Below the pieces are notes generated by a model. It was given only the letters and a program-made list of their open reading frames with translations, did no database searches and was not told the origin of the DNA. Positions 35,910-44,433 of a stretch of DNA of 64,000 nucleotides are shown here, one piece after another; the stretch's first letter is position 1, and every line of letters starts with the position of its first letter. The stretch is taken from NCBI GenBank assembly GCA_041688015.1, contig JBDNIY010000001.1:124001-188000 (forward strand), written 5' to 3'. Both the position numbers and the translations under genes were made by a program. This stretch comes from Parvibaculum sp041688015. GTDB lineage: Bacteria > Pseudomonadota > Alphaproteobacteria > Parvibaculales > Parvibaculaceae.

Positions 35910-37462
35910 CATCAGAAAATACGATCAGGTTTGGAGACGTTCCTTTGACGCTGGAAGTTGTGGGTGGCATTGCGTCGGGCCGTCTTAGTGTCGAGGTGAA
36001 CAAGGATGAAACCTTTGTCGAGAGGATTACCACATCTGCTGCGCATGTTGATCGGACACTGGCGCGCGACGGTGTCGTCTATGGTGTGACGACGGGTTAT
36101 GGGGACAGTTGCACGACGGGTGTTGGCCCCGATTTGGTGCACGAACTCCCGTTGCATCTCGTTCGTTTTCACGGTGTCGGCACGGGACGCATTTTGAGTG
36201 CGGAAGAAACGCGCGCGGTGATGGCGGTACGCCTTGCCTCATTGGCGCATGGTTGGTCCGGTGTCAGCATCGAGCTTGTCGATCTTCTGACCAATATGCT
36301 GCGGCTTGATATTTTGCCAATGATTCCGGCCGAAGGGTCGGTTGGCGCGAGCGGCGATCTGACACCCTTGAGCTATATCGCTGCCGCGCTGGTTGGTGAG
36401 CGTCGGGTACGCGTCAAAGGGGTCGAAATGCCCAGTGGTGAAGCCTTGGTACAAGCGGGCCTCAAGCCCATCGAGCTTCGCCCCAAGGAAGCCTTGGCGA
36501 TTATGAATGGGACGGCGGTGATGAGTGGGTTGGGCGCGCTGGTCTTTTTGCGGAGTCAATATCTCTCGGCTCTTTCAACGCGTTTATCGGCGCTGGCCTG
36601 TCTTGTTCTCAAGGGAAACCCTGCGCATTTTGACGAACGCCTTTTTTCTGCCAAACCGCATCCTGGGCAAGGGTTGGTAGCCGCACGGATGCGCGAGGAC
36701 TTGAGTTGTTTTGCGCGGACGCATGAAGTATCGCGCCTCCAGGATCGTTATTCCATCCGTTGTGCGCCGCATGTCATCGGTGTTCTGGAGGATATGCTGC
36801 CGAGTTTTCGAACTATTCTCGAGACCGAAATTAACAGCGCGAACGATAACCCGCTGATCGATCCCGATAATGGTGATATACTTCATGGTGGCCATTTTTA
36901 TGGCGGTCATGTTGCCTTCGTCATGGATAGCTTGAAAAACCTTGTCGCCAATATCGCCGATTTAATGGACAGGCAAATGGCATTGCTGGTTGATACACGC
37001 TTCAACAACGGCCTGCCAGCCAACCTTTCAGGCGCGGTAGGCGAACGGGCCACCATCAACCACGGACTGAAAGCGCTTCAGATTGCCATGTCGGCATGGA
37101 CCGCCGAGGCCTTGAAACTGACAATGCCCGCAAGTGTTTTTTCCCGTTCCACTGAATGCCACAACCAAGACAAAGTCTCGATGGGCACGATTGCGGCGCG
37201 CGATGCATTGCGTGTGTTGGAACTGACCGAGCAGGTGGCCGCGGCGTTGTCCATTGCGGTTATTCAGGCCTTGCGCCTGCGCTCACGGGACAGCGCGCTC
37301 AGCGACCATGATCTGACGGAGACGCTTGCCACATTTACCGGCGTGTTGGCAAGCCGAGTACCCTTTGTCGATGAAGATGAGCCGCTTGATGGCGTGTTGA
37401 ACACTCTTTGTGCGGAGATAGCCGGGCGGGGGTGGGATTTGAAATGGGAAGCATCGACATGA
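35906..37462 (+). CDS. Aromatic amino-acid ammonia-lyase (HAL/PAL/TAL family)
   Basis: A 518-residue MIO enzyme that removes ammonia from an aromatic amino acid to make a cinnamate-type acid. The MIO triad Ala148-Ser149-Gly150 is in VGASGDLTPLSYIAA, and the catalytic Tyr65 is in GVTTGYGDS. The usual substrate-selecting pair after the LP-x-x-LVR segment is Phe88-His89 (LVRFHGVGTG). His at the first position marks tyrosine lyases, Phe phenylalanine lyases, and Ser-His histidine lyases, so the pair here is mixed and substrate is open. In a pigment cluster it plausibly supplies the aryl starter. Start is GTG overlapping the preceding stop (GTGA). Confidence 0.88.
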   Translation: MTSENTIRFGDVPLTLEVVGGIASGRLSVEVNKDETFVERITTSAAHVDRTLARDGVVYGVTTGYGDSCTTGVGPDLVHELPLHLVRFHGVGTGRILSAEETRAVMAVRLASLAHGWSGVSIELVDLLTNMLRLDILPMIPAEGSVGASGDLTPLSYIAAALVGERRVRVKGVEMPSGEALVQAGLKPIELRPKEALAIMNGTAVMSGLGALVFLRSQYLSALSTRLSALACLVLKGNPAHFDERLFSAKPHPGQGLVAARMREDLSCFARTHEVSRLQDRYSIRCAPHVIGVLEDMLPSFRTILETEINSANDNPLIDPDNGDILHGGHFYGGHVAFVMDSLKNLVANIADLMDRQMALLVDTRFNNGLPANLSGAVGERATINHGLKALQIAMSAWTAEALKLTMPASVFSRSTECHNQDKVSMGTIAARDALRVLELTEQVAAALSIAVIQALRLRSRDSALSDHDLTETLATFTGVLASRVPFVDEDEPLDGVLNTLCAEIAGRGWDLKWEAST

Positions 37463-38037
37463 ACGCCACTGGTCTTGTGCGAAAAGCGGGTGCCCTTCCG
37501 ATCCTGCTCATGGGTGTCAGCCTGGCGACAGGCGCAACAGCCTGCCCTTCGCCCGAAGCATTGAACACCGAGGCGTTCAATCGTGCGTTTACACAAGAAA
37601 AATTTATGGCTGGCATGGATCATCCCTTACGCTCGTCCGGGCGGCTTGTGGCACACGACAACGAAATCGTCTGGCATATGCTGACGCCGTTCGACGTGAA
37701 GACGACAATAACGCCCCAAGGCATTTCGCAGTCCATCGATGGTGGCGCGTCGGCGAATGTCGGCACGGGTGCGAGTGAAATCTCTACCTCTCTTGCGCGC
37801 TCCCTGGCAGCAATGATGCGCGGCGAGTGGAATAGCTTGAAGTCGATTTTTGCCGTGACGTTACCTAGCGAGATGGGTGAGGGCGATTGGACAGTGCGGC
37901 TCAACCCGCTTGATGATCGTCTCAAGGCTTTGCTTGGCTCTATTACGGTTCGAGGCTGTCAGGATGTCTCGACCGTTGACATCAAGCGGCCGGATGGTGA
38001 CCACGAACATATCCAGTTTGATGCTGCCGCCTCATGA
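37459..38037 (+). CDS. LolA-like outer-membrane lipoprotein carrier of the pigment cluster
   Basis: About 192 residues with a signal peptide (residues 1-30, ending near ATACPSP) and a domain resembling LolA (FTQEKFMAGMDHPLRSSGRLVAHDNEIVWHMLTPFDVKTTITPQGI). Such proteins are regular members of aryl polyene clusters and probably ferry the hydrophobic product or its lipoprotein across the periplasm together with the MMPL exporter. The ATG at 37459 overlaps the lyase stop (ATGA) and has GGGAAG upstream; longer starts inside the lyase gene are less likely. Confidence 0.78.
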   Translation: MNATGLVRKAGALPILLMGVSLATGATACPSPEALNTEAFNRAFTQEKFMAGMDHPLRSSGRLVAHDNEIVWHMLTPFDVKTTITPQGISQSIDGGASANVGTGASEISTSLARSLAAMMRGEWNSLKSIFAVTLPSEMGEGDWTVRLNPLDDRLKALLGSITVRGCQDVSTVDIKRPDGDHEHIQFDAAAS

Positions 38038-40277
38038 CGAAAACAAAGCTCGCAACAGCTGTGCTTGTTTTGATCTTTCTCCTGTCCGCGGCTTATGTTG
38101 CGACGCATATCGCGAGCGATGTTGATACTAATATCCTTTCACTTCTGCCTGGTGACCGCCACAACCCGGTCTTGAGCGACGCCATGCAGAAGGCGAGCGA
38201 AGACGCTTCTAATCGTGTTGCCTTCGCCATCGAAGGCGGGACGTTTGATGAGAGGCATAAGGCAGCGGAACGACTTTCCTCGGCTTTGCTAGAGAGCGGT
38301 CTTTTCCGATCATCATCGGATGATGGAAAAACATTGTGGCAATGGCTTTTCGTTCATCGCACGCAGATGCTTTGCCCGGCGGATCGCGAGAAATTGCGTT
38401 CTGAGCAGGGCACCGTCGTCGCGCGAGATGCAATGGTGCAATGGTATGCCCCGATGGGTGGCGGCAGCGCGGCGCTGCTGAAAACAGATCCCTTGTTGCT
38501 CACAAACCGGCTTCTCGGGTGCTTGATGCCGTCTAACATTCATCTGTTGACCCACCCAGACGCGGAAATCATCTCAGGCATTATTACAGCTCCAGTTTAT
38601 CGACTCGATGTTCAAGATCGCATCGCGACTGTTGTTGCAAAGTGGACGAAGGATACTGCTGCACAGAGCCTGACGTTGAGCCGAGCCGGTGCTATTTTTC
38701 ATGCCGCTTACGGCGCCACCCATGCGCGCAGCGAAATGTCGGTGATCGGCAGCATTACGACATTCGCTGTTCTCCTGTTCTATTGGATGATGTTTCGTTC
38801 CTTTCGTGCGCCGTTGATTGCGGTGAGTATGGTCGTCTTCTCTTTGACGATTGGTCTGGCCGCCGCCCTCATTATCTTTGGCAGCATTCACGCAATGGCG
38901 CTCGTCTTCGGCGCGGCGCTGATCGGCATGGTGGTGGATTACACGACCTATTATCTCGTCACAGGGTTAGCCGATCCTGATCGCACCTTTGCGGCGCGCC
39001 GTGCTCAGATCGTAACGCCGCTGACACTCGGCATGGTGACTTCTGTCGGCGCTTTTGCGGCTTTGTTGTTTTTTCCTGTGCCGGCTTTTCGGCAGATCGC
39101 AATTCTGGGGAGCGTCGGGCTGGCGACGGCATGGGCGGCGACGCTTCTACTGACGCCTCTTGTGGAAGGTGGCGCGATGCGGGTCGGACCGGGCGCGCGC
39201 TGGACGAAAGATGTTGCTGGACAGTTTCTGGCGCGGCACCCAAGCAAGCGGCTTTCGGTAATGGTCATTGTGGCAAGCATCGTGGTTATGTTGCTTGGAG
39301 CCTGGCAGGGACATACACTAGATAATGTCAAAAAATTTCAGGCACCGTCCACCGAGCTTGTCAAAGAGGAAGCGCGTATTCGCGCGCTAACCGGCTTCGC
39401 GCCATCGAGCACATTTTTTCTTGTTCGTGGTGAGACGCGCGACAGCGCGACAGCTCATGAGGAGCATTTGCTTCAGGCGCTTCATGCCAACGGTGACGAA
39501 AGCGCGGTTACTTGGGCGGCGAGCCGTTTTGATCCTTCGCTCAAGCAACGTCAATCTGACACCATTTTGATCCGCAACGCACTTTTGATACCTCAATTGA
39601 AGGGCATGTTGGCCTCGCTCGGCGGAGGCAATCCGGCCTCTTATGAGCCAGCAGAGGTGAGTGCCAAGAAAGCAGACACCATGCCACCGGATTTTGTGAA
39701 TGGCCTCAGGGGGCGGTCAGGCAATCAATATTGGTCGATCGTGCCCGTCAGCCACCCGATTGCAGATATGCCGGATAGTCCTTTTGTCGTCTATGTCGAG
39801 CCTGCTGAGCGCTATTCTGAGCTGCTTGGTGGCTATCGTCGGCTTGCCACTTGGGGTCTTGTCGGCGCGGTGGCTCTGACGGGCCTTATGTTGTTGGGTT
39901 ATTATAGACGGCTCTCTGCACTCAGAATTCTTCTGCCAACAATGGTCGCTCTGATTGTGACGCCGGCGATAACGGCTTTAGCGGGTTTGCCATATTCCTT
40001 TTTCTCCGCCATGGGCCTTTTCCTTGTGGCGGGTGCGGGTGTGGACTACGCCATTTTTCAATGGGAGAACCCTGGCAAGGCTGGAAGCTGGACGCGAGTC
40101 GGTATCATATTGGCCGCCGCTATGACGTGTATTTCGGTCGGGCTATTGGGTCTGAGTTCCGTCTTGCCTGTCAGGAGTTTTGGTTCGACAGTGGCGCTCG
40201 GCGTTTTTCTTTCGCTCATCTTGTCGCCATTCGTGCGTGGGTGGAGCGAAGACGCGGTTTCCGGGGAGGGCCAATGA
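38034..40277 (+). CDS. MMPL/RND-type exporter of the pigment cluster
   Basis: A 747-residue inner-membrane exporter with the duplicated MMPL topology: one helix, a periplasmic loop, a block of five to six helices (VIGSITTFAVLLFYWMMF onward), a second loop and a second helix block near the C-terminus. GMVVDYTTYYLVTG and AGAGVDYAIFQWEN hold the paired Asp-Tyr residues of proton-driven members. It overlaps both neighbours by 4 bases. The usual role in aryl polyene clusters is moving the lipid-linked polyene toward the outer membrane, with the LolA-like and DUF3261 proteins. Confidence 0.85.
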   Translation: MTKTKLATAVLVLIFLLSAAYVATHIASDVDTNILSLLPGDRHNPVLSDAMQKASEDASNRVAFAIEGGTFDERHKAAERLSSALLESGLFRSSSDDGKTLWQWLFVHRTQMLCPADREKLRSEQGTVVARDAMVQWYAPMGGGSAALLKTDPLLLTNRLLGCLMPSNIHLLTHPDAEIISGIITAPVYRLDVQDRIATVVAKWTKDTAAQSLTLSRAGAIFHAAYGATHARSEMSVIGSITTFAVLLFYWMMFRSFRAPLIAVSMVVFSLTIGLAAALIIFGSIHAMALVFGAALIGMVVDYTTYYLVTGLADPDRTFAARRAQIVTPLTLGMVTSVGAFAALLFFPVPAFRQIAILGSVGLATAWAATLLLTPLVEGGAMRVGPGARWTKDVAGQFLARHPSKRLSVMVIVASIVVMLLGAWQGHTLDNVKKFQAPSTELVKEEARIRALTGFAPSSTFFLVRGETRDSATAHEEHLLQALHANGDESAVTWAASRFDPSLKQRQSDTILIRNALLIPQLKGMLASLGGGNPASYEPAEVSAKKADTMPPDFVNGLRGRSGNQYWSIVPVSHPIADMPDSPFVVYVEPAERYSELLGGYRRLATWGLVGAVALTGLMLLGYYRRLSALRILLPTMVALIVTPAITALAGLPYSFFSAMGLFLVAGAGVDYAIFQWENPGKAGSWTRVGIILAAAMTCISVGLLGLSSVLPVRSFGSTVALGVFLSLILSPFVRGWSEDAVSGEGQ

Positions 40278-41494
40278 CATCTGATGTTGTAATTATCGGC
40301 GCGGGGCCGGCAGGCGCCGTCGCAGCCGCCATGCTGTCTGGCCGAGGATATTCGGTTGAAGTGCTGGAGAAGACGCATTTTCCGCGTTTCTTGATCGGCG
40401 AAAGCCTGTTGCCTCAGGCGATGGAATGGCTTGAGGAAGCCGGACTTTTGCGTGATGTGATCGAGGCGGGGTTTCAACATAAGAACGGTGCAGTTTTCAG
40501 ATGGAGCGAAAAGGAAGAGACTTTCGACTTTCGTGATAAATCATCCGAAGGATGGGGAACGACCTTTCAAGTCCGCCGCGAACAGTTTGATGAAATTCTG
40601 ATCCGTGGCGCGGAACGCAAAGGGGCCCGTGTCACGTTCGGTCAGACCGTGGTCGCGATGACGCCTCATGCCAAACACCCTAGCCTCAGAGTGCGCGATG
40701 AAGAGGGGCATGAACGCGAAATCACCACGCGGTTTATTCTTGATGCGAGCGGTTTTGGTCGCGTTGTTGCTAGGCTTCTAAAACTTGAGATGCCGAGCAC
40801 CGTGTCCTCGCGCCAGTCGCTCTTTACCCATGTTGAGGACAATATTCCACATGGTCGTCATGACCGAAACAAGATCATCATCACCATCAATCCACGCGAT
40901 CCGGAAATCTGGTATTGGTTCATTCCTCTCTCGGACGGATTGACGTCAATTGGCGTTGTCGGCGAAGCCGATCGTATTGAGCCTCTTGGCACAACGCGTG
41001 AGGAACGGTTCAATGCACTTATCGCGGAGTCCGGTTTCATGGCTGAGTTGCTCGTTAATGCTCGACGAGTACGCGAAATAGGCGAAATCTCTGGATATTC
41101 CTGTAAGGTCAGCCGGACGAACGGTGAGGGCTATGCGCTGCTAGGTAATGCAAGTGAGTTCCTCGATCCGGTTTTTTCTTCTGGCGTCACCATTGCTCTT
41201 AAATCTGCTTCTTTGGCGTCCCCTCTCGTTGCACGTCATCTGGATGGGGAAACGCCCGACTGGGAGAAAGAGTTTACGGAACCCTTGAGCCGCGGTGTTG
41301 AAACCTTCCGCGCTTATGTCAATGGTTGGTATGACGGAAGTCTGCAGAGGGTTATATTTGGCACGCCAAGCGGACAAGGTCAGGTCAAATCACTTATCAC
41401 GTCTGTCTTCGCGGGCTATGCTTGGGATGACCAAAATCCCTTCGTCAAAACACCTTCAAAATATCTCAATATGTTGGCAGAGCTTGGCCGATGA
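40274..41494 (+). CDS. FAD-dependent oxidoreductase (tryptophan-halogenase/geranylgeranyl-reductase-like)
   Basis: A 406-residue flavoprotein. The dinucleotide-binding motif is VVIIGAGPAGAVAAAML at the N-terminus, and the second motif GEGYALLGNASEFLDPVFSSGV is the FAD-binding GD-like region of the PHBH-related family. Such enzymes accompany aryl polyene clusters and may hydroxylate or desaturate the aryl head or chain; halogenation is not implied, since I do not see the WxWxIP signature of flavin halogenases (the site reads WYWFIPLSD, which is only similar). I use the ATG at 40274, overlapping the exporter stop, not the longer frame start. Confidence 0.82.
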   Translation: MTSDVVIIGAGPAGAVAAAMLSGRGYSVEVLEKTHFPRFLIGESLLPQAMEWLEEAGLLRDVIEAGFQHKNGAVFRWSEKEETFDFRDKSSEGWGTTFQVRREQFDEILIRGAERKGARVTFGQTVVAMTPHAKHPSLRVRDEEGHEREITTRFILDASGFGRVVARLLKLEMPSTVSSRQSLFTHVEDNIPHGRHDRNKIIITINPRDPEIWYWFIPLSDGLTSIGVVGEADRIEPLGTTREERFNALIAESGFMAELLVNARRVREIGEISGYSCKVSRTNGEGYALLGNASEFLDPVFSSGVTIALKSASLASPLVARHLDGETPDWEKEFTEPLSRGVETFRAYVNGWYDGSLQRVIFGTPSGQGQVKSLITSVFAGYAWDDQNPFVKTPSKYLNMLAELGR

Positions 41495-42057
41495 GATTTG
41501 CTGGTGCTCTCTGCGTCTTTCTATTGCTGGCTTCTTGTGCTTCTGTGCCGACGGGTGGGATTGCTGATCAATCGCTCGCCCCAGGCGTTACGCTGAGTCT
41601 ACCAGACGGCGCCCCTTTTGGTGATCTTGATGTAGTGCAACTTGTTCAGGCGCGTTATCAGGATCGCCAGCAGGTTTTCCAGTCCTGTATTCAGGCTGGT
41701 GCTGCACGCTTTACGCTTGTTATGACGGTTCCATCGGGACCACGCATTATGCGTATCGATTGGCGTGATGGTCGAATTGTTGCCAAGAAAGAACCAATTG
41801 CGCCCACCGCCCTAGAGCCAGAGCGCATGATGGCGGATATCTTTCTTGTCTATGCCCCACATGAGGCTCTCGTGCGGGCTCTGCATGGCGCGCAAGTAGA
41901 CGATACGCCAGATGGCCTGCGCCGAGTGCGTGTGTTGGGTCATGACGTTATTGTGATCAAAAGACCCAGTGGCCAAGCCTGGGTCGGCGACGCGACGCTT
42001 TCAAACCTTGCCCATGGTTACGTTTTGAATATACAGAGCCGGAGAATTGGTCCGTGA
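41491..42057 (+). CDS. DUF3261 lipoprotein of the pigment cluster
   Basis: A 188-residue lipoprotein; the lipobox LLAS precedes Cys16. The mature part follows the DUF3261 pattern (MRIDWRDGRIVAKKEP, DIFLVYAPHEALVRAL). DUF3261 proteins occur almost only in aryl polyene clusters and are thought to sit at the outer membrane as part of product export. Overlaps neighbours by 4 bases. Confidence 0.8.
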   Translation: MRFAGALCVFLLLASCASVPTGGIADQSLAPGVTLSLPDGAPFGDLDVVQLVQARYQDRQQVFQSCIQAGAARFTLVMTVPSGPRIMRIDWRDGRIVAKKEPIAPTALEPERMMADIFLVYAPHEALVRALHGAQVDDTPDGLRRVRVLGHDVIVIKRPSGQAWVGDATLSNLAHGYVLNIQSRRIGP

Positions 42058-43238
42058 GCGATCTGTCGCAAAGCCCGATCTATCTGAACGCCATGGGTGT
42101 TGCCAATGCACTGGGCCGCGACTGGCTGGAGGTGTCAAATAATCTCTTTGCAGGTGAGCGGGGTGGTCTGGACCAGCGTTTCGCGCTCGACGACGGGCGC
42201 ATGGTGCCGGTGGGGCAGTTGCGATTTGATCTTGATCCTCTGCCGCCGTCCTTGAGCAATTGGGAAAGCCGCAACAACCGCTTGACCCAGCATTGTTTGT
42301 CATTCATCTCAAAAGAAATTGAACAGGCAAAAGAAAAATATGGCGTGGCACGTGTTGGTGCTGTTATCGGGACGAGTACGTCCGGCATATCGCAAACCGA
42401 AACTCATCTGAACGAATGGGCGGCAATGGGCAGATTGCCGCCACATTTCGATTTTTCGCGCCAAGAGCTAGGAGATCCTGCTGCCTTCGTGGCCGCTACC
42501 ACGAGCATTTCTGGCCCCTATTTTGGTGTGTCGACCGCTTGCACATCCGGCGCACGAGCGCTTGCGAGCGCGGTGCGCTTGTTACGCGCCAATATGTGTG
42601 ATGCTGTGATTGCCGGTGGCGTCGATACGCTTTGCCGTCTAACGCTTAATGGTTTTTCGGTGCTCGACTCCGTGGCGAGCGAGCGTTGCAATCCCTTCAG
42701 CGCCAATCGCACGGGCATCAATATCGGCGAGGGTGGGGCGTTGTTCCTAGTGACGCGAGAAGCGTCGGAAATTCGGTTGGCCGGCTGGGGCGAAAGCGCT
42801 GACGCCTATCATCTGAATGCGCCAGATCCCGAAGGTGCTGGCGCGCGGCTAGCCATTGAGCAGGCACTTGCCATGGCGAAGGTTGATGCTGATGATATCT
42901 CCTACCTTAACCTCCACGGCACCGCCACGCGCCTCAATGATGCGATGGAGGCGAAGGTTACGAGCGCTATTTTTGGTAATGGGCTGTCATGCAGTTCCAC
43001 AAAAGGCATGACGGGTCATATGTTGGGCGCTGCGGGGGCGGGTGAAGCTGCCTTTACCGCAATGGCGCTGCAGCGTGGCAAAATTCCGCCGCATATCTGG
43101 GATGGTGAATGTGATCCAGCACTCGCGCGCATTCATTTGGTAGATGAGATTGGTGAGCGCATCATGGGACGTTATGCCATGAGTTGCTCTTATGCATTTG
43201 GTGGCAACAACGCCTCGTTGATTTTGGCGCGCGAATGA
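42054..43238 (+). CDS. apeO: Beta-ketoacyl-ACP synthase (ApeO-like)
   Basis: A 394-residue elongating ketosynthase. The catalytic triad is complete: Cys163 in STACTSGA, His288 in LHGTATRLND and His322 in GMTGHMLGAAGA. It performs the decarboxylative condensation with malonyl-ACP. In described clusters this enzyme pairs with a Cys-less chain-length factor; none is encoded in this operon. Start is GTG overlapping the DUF3261 stop. Confidence 0.87.
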   Translation: MSDLSQSPIYLNAMGVANALGRDWLEVSNNLFAGERGGLDQRFALDDGRMVPVGQLRFDLDPLPPSLSNWESRNNRLTQHCLSFISKEIEQAKEKYGVARVGAVIGTSTSGISQTETHLNEWAAMGRLPPHFDFSRQELGDPAAFVAATTSISGPYFGVSTACTSGARALASAVRLLRANMCDAVIAGGVDTLCRLTLNGFSVLDSVASERCNPFSANRTGINIGEGGALFLVTREASEIRLAGWGESADAYHLNAPDPEGAGARLAIEQALAMAKVDADDISYLNLHGTATRLNDAMEAKVTSAIFGNGLSCSSTKGMTGHMLGAAGAGEAAFTAMALQRGKIPPHIWDGECDPALARIHLVDEIGERIMGRYAMSCSYAFGGNNASLILARE

Positions 43239-43696
43239 TGCCCCGGTCTTTGCCGTCAATAGATCAACTCGTCATGCATCGTGGGCCGATGTTGCTGCTC
43301 GGCCATTTGCTGGAGGCGTCCGACACCCACGCAGTTGGCGAAGTCGTGATCGCAGGTTATTCAAATTTCTTCAAAGAAGGACACGGTGTTCCAGCCTATG
43401 TTGGACTCGAGTATATGGCGCAAACGATTGCTGCCTTTGACGGTGCACGTCGCCTAGAAACAGGGGAGGCGCCTTCCATTGGTCTTTTACTGGGCACAAG
43501 GCGCTATTCATCCAAAGTTGATTTTTTTCCGGCAGGTATGCATCTGAGTATCCGGGTAGATATGGTTTTTCGCAACGGCAGCATGGCGTCATTTGATTGC
43601 ATTATCAGTTCCGGTGAAGAAGAACTTGTGTCAGCATCGCTCAATGTTTACCGCCCTGAGAATGGCGAAATGACGATGCCGGGAGATCGTGCGTGA
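43235..43696 (+). CDS. apeP: 3-hydroxyacyl-ACP dehydratase (ApeP-like)
   Basis: A 153-residue hotdog-fold dehydratase. It contains LPSIDQLVMHRGPMLLLGHL and FFKEGHGVPAYVGLEYMAQTIAAFDG, the ApeP hallmark region with the active His and Glu. It would remove water after each ketoreduction, giving the polyene double bonds, probably with the ApeI-like domain of the fusion protein. The ATG at 43235 overlaps the KS stop; the next codon is also ATG. Confidence 0.85.
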   Translation: MMPRSLPSIDQLVMHRGPMLLLGHLLEASDTHAVGEVVIAGYSNFFKEGHGVPAYVGLEYMAQTIAAFDGARRLETGEAPSIGLLLGTRRYSSKVDFFPAGMHLSIRVDMVFRNGSMASFDCIISSGEEELVSASLNVYRPENGEMTMPGDRA

Positions 43697-44433
43697 CAAG
43701 AAAAAAACTTCCACGATCTGTTCTAGTGACGGGGGCGAGCAAAGGCATCGGCAGGGCGATTGCCATCAAACTGGGTGCAGCAGGTTTTCCTGTGACTGTG
43801 CATTTCGGTCAAGACCGCGCGGGCGCGGAAGATACACTGAAATCGATCGAGACAGCAGGTGGTAGCGGCCGTGTGATTGGGTGCGATGTCGCCGATCGCG
43901 AGGCGACGCGTCAAACGCTTGAGGCGGACATGGCGACGCATGGCGCCTATTGGGGGGTCGTCGTCAATGCGGGTATTGCGCGCGACAAAGCCTTTCCTGG
44001 GCTTAAAGGCCCAGATTGGGATCAGGTGCTCGCTACTAATCTTGACGGATTTTTTAATGTCCTCCATCCGCTCGCCATGCCGATGATCCAGCGTCATGAT
44101 GGCGGGCGTATTGTGACAATCTCTTCCGTATCCGGCATTATAGGGAACCGTGGTCAGGTCAATTACAGCGCCGCAAAGGCAGGTATTATTGGTGCGACCA
44201 AAGCGCTTGCCGTTGAACTTGCAACGCGGAAAATAACGGTCAATTGCGTCGCACCGGGGATCATCGAAACGGCAATGGTTGGCGAAGCATCGATTGAGGA
44301 AATTATCAAGACGATCCCGATGGGCCGCCTTGGTCATCCCGATGAAGTGAGTGGTATCGTTGGGTTTTTGATGTCAGATGAAGCGAGCTATATTACTCGG
44401 CAAGTTATATCTGTAAACGGAGGAATTTGCTAA
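43693..44433 (+). CDS. apeQ: 3-oxoacyl-ACP reductase (ApeQ-like, FabG family)
   Basis: A 246-residue short-chain dehydrogenase. The NADPH site is VTGASKGIGRAIA, and the catalytic residues are Ser (ISSVSGIIG) and Tyr-x-x-x-Lys (NYSAAKAG). It ends in the usual RQVISVNGGIC. It reduces the 3-keto intermediate in each elongation round. GTG start overlaps the dehydratase stop. Confidence 0.9.
   Translation: MTRKKLPRSVLVTGASKGIGRAIAIKLGAAGFPVTVHFGQDRAGAEDTLKSIETAGGSGRVIGCDVADREATRQTLEADMATHGAYWGVVVNAGIARDKAFPGLKGPDWDQVLATNLDGFFNVLHPLAMPMIQRHDGGRIVTISSVSGIIGNRGQVNYSAAKAGIIGATKALAVELATRKITVNCVAPGIIETAMVGEASIEEIIKTIPMGRLGHPDEVSGIVGFLMSDEASYITRQVISVNGGIC

Noticed and set aside
40274..41494. Flavin-dependent halogenase
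   Set aside because: The FAD motifs fit the wider family, but the halogenase WxWxIP signature is not present as such (WYWFIP) and the protein is short for a halogenase.
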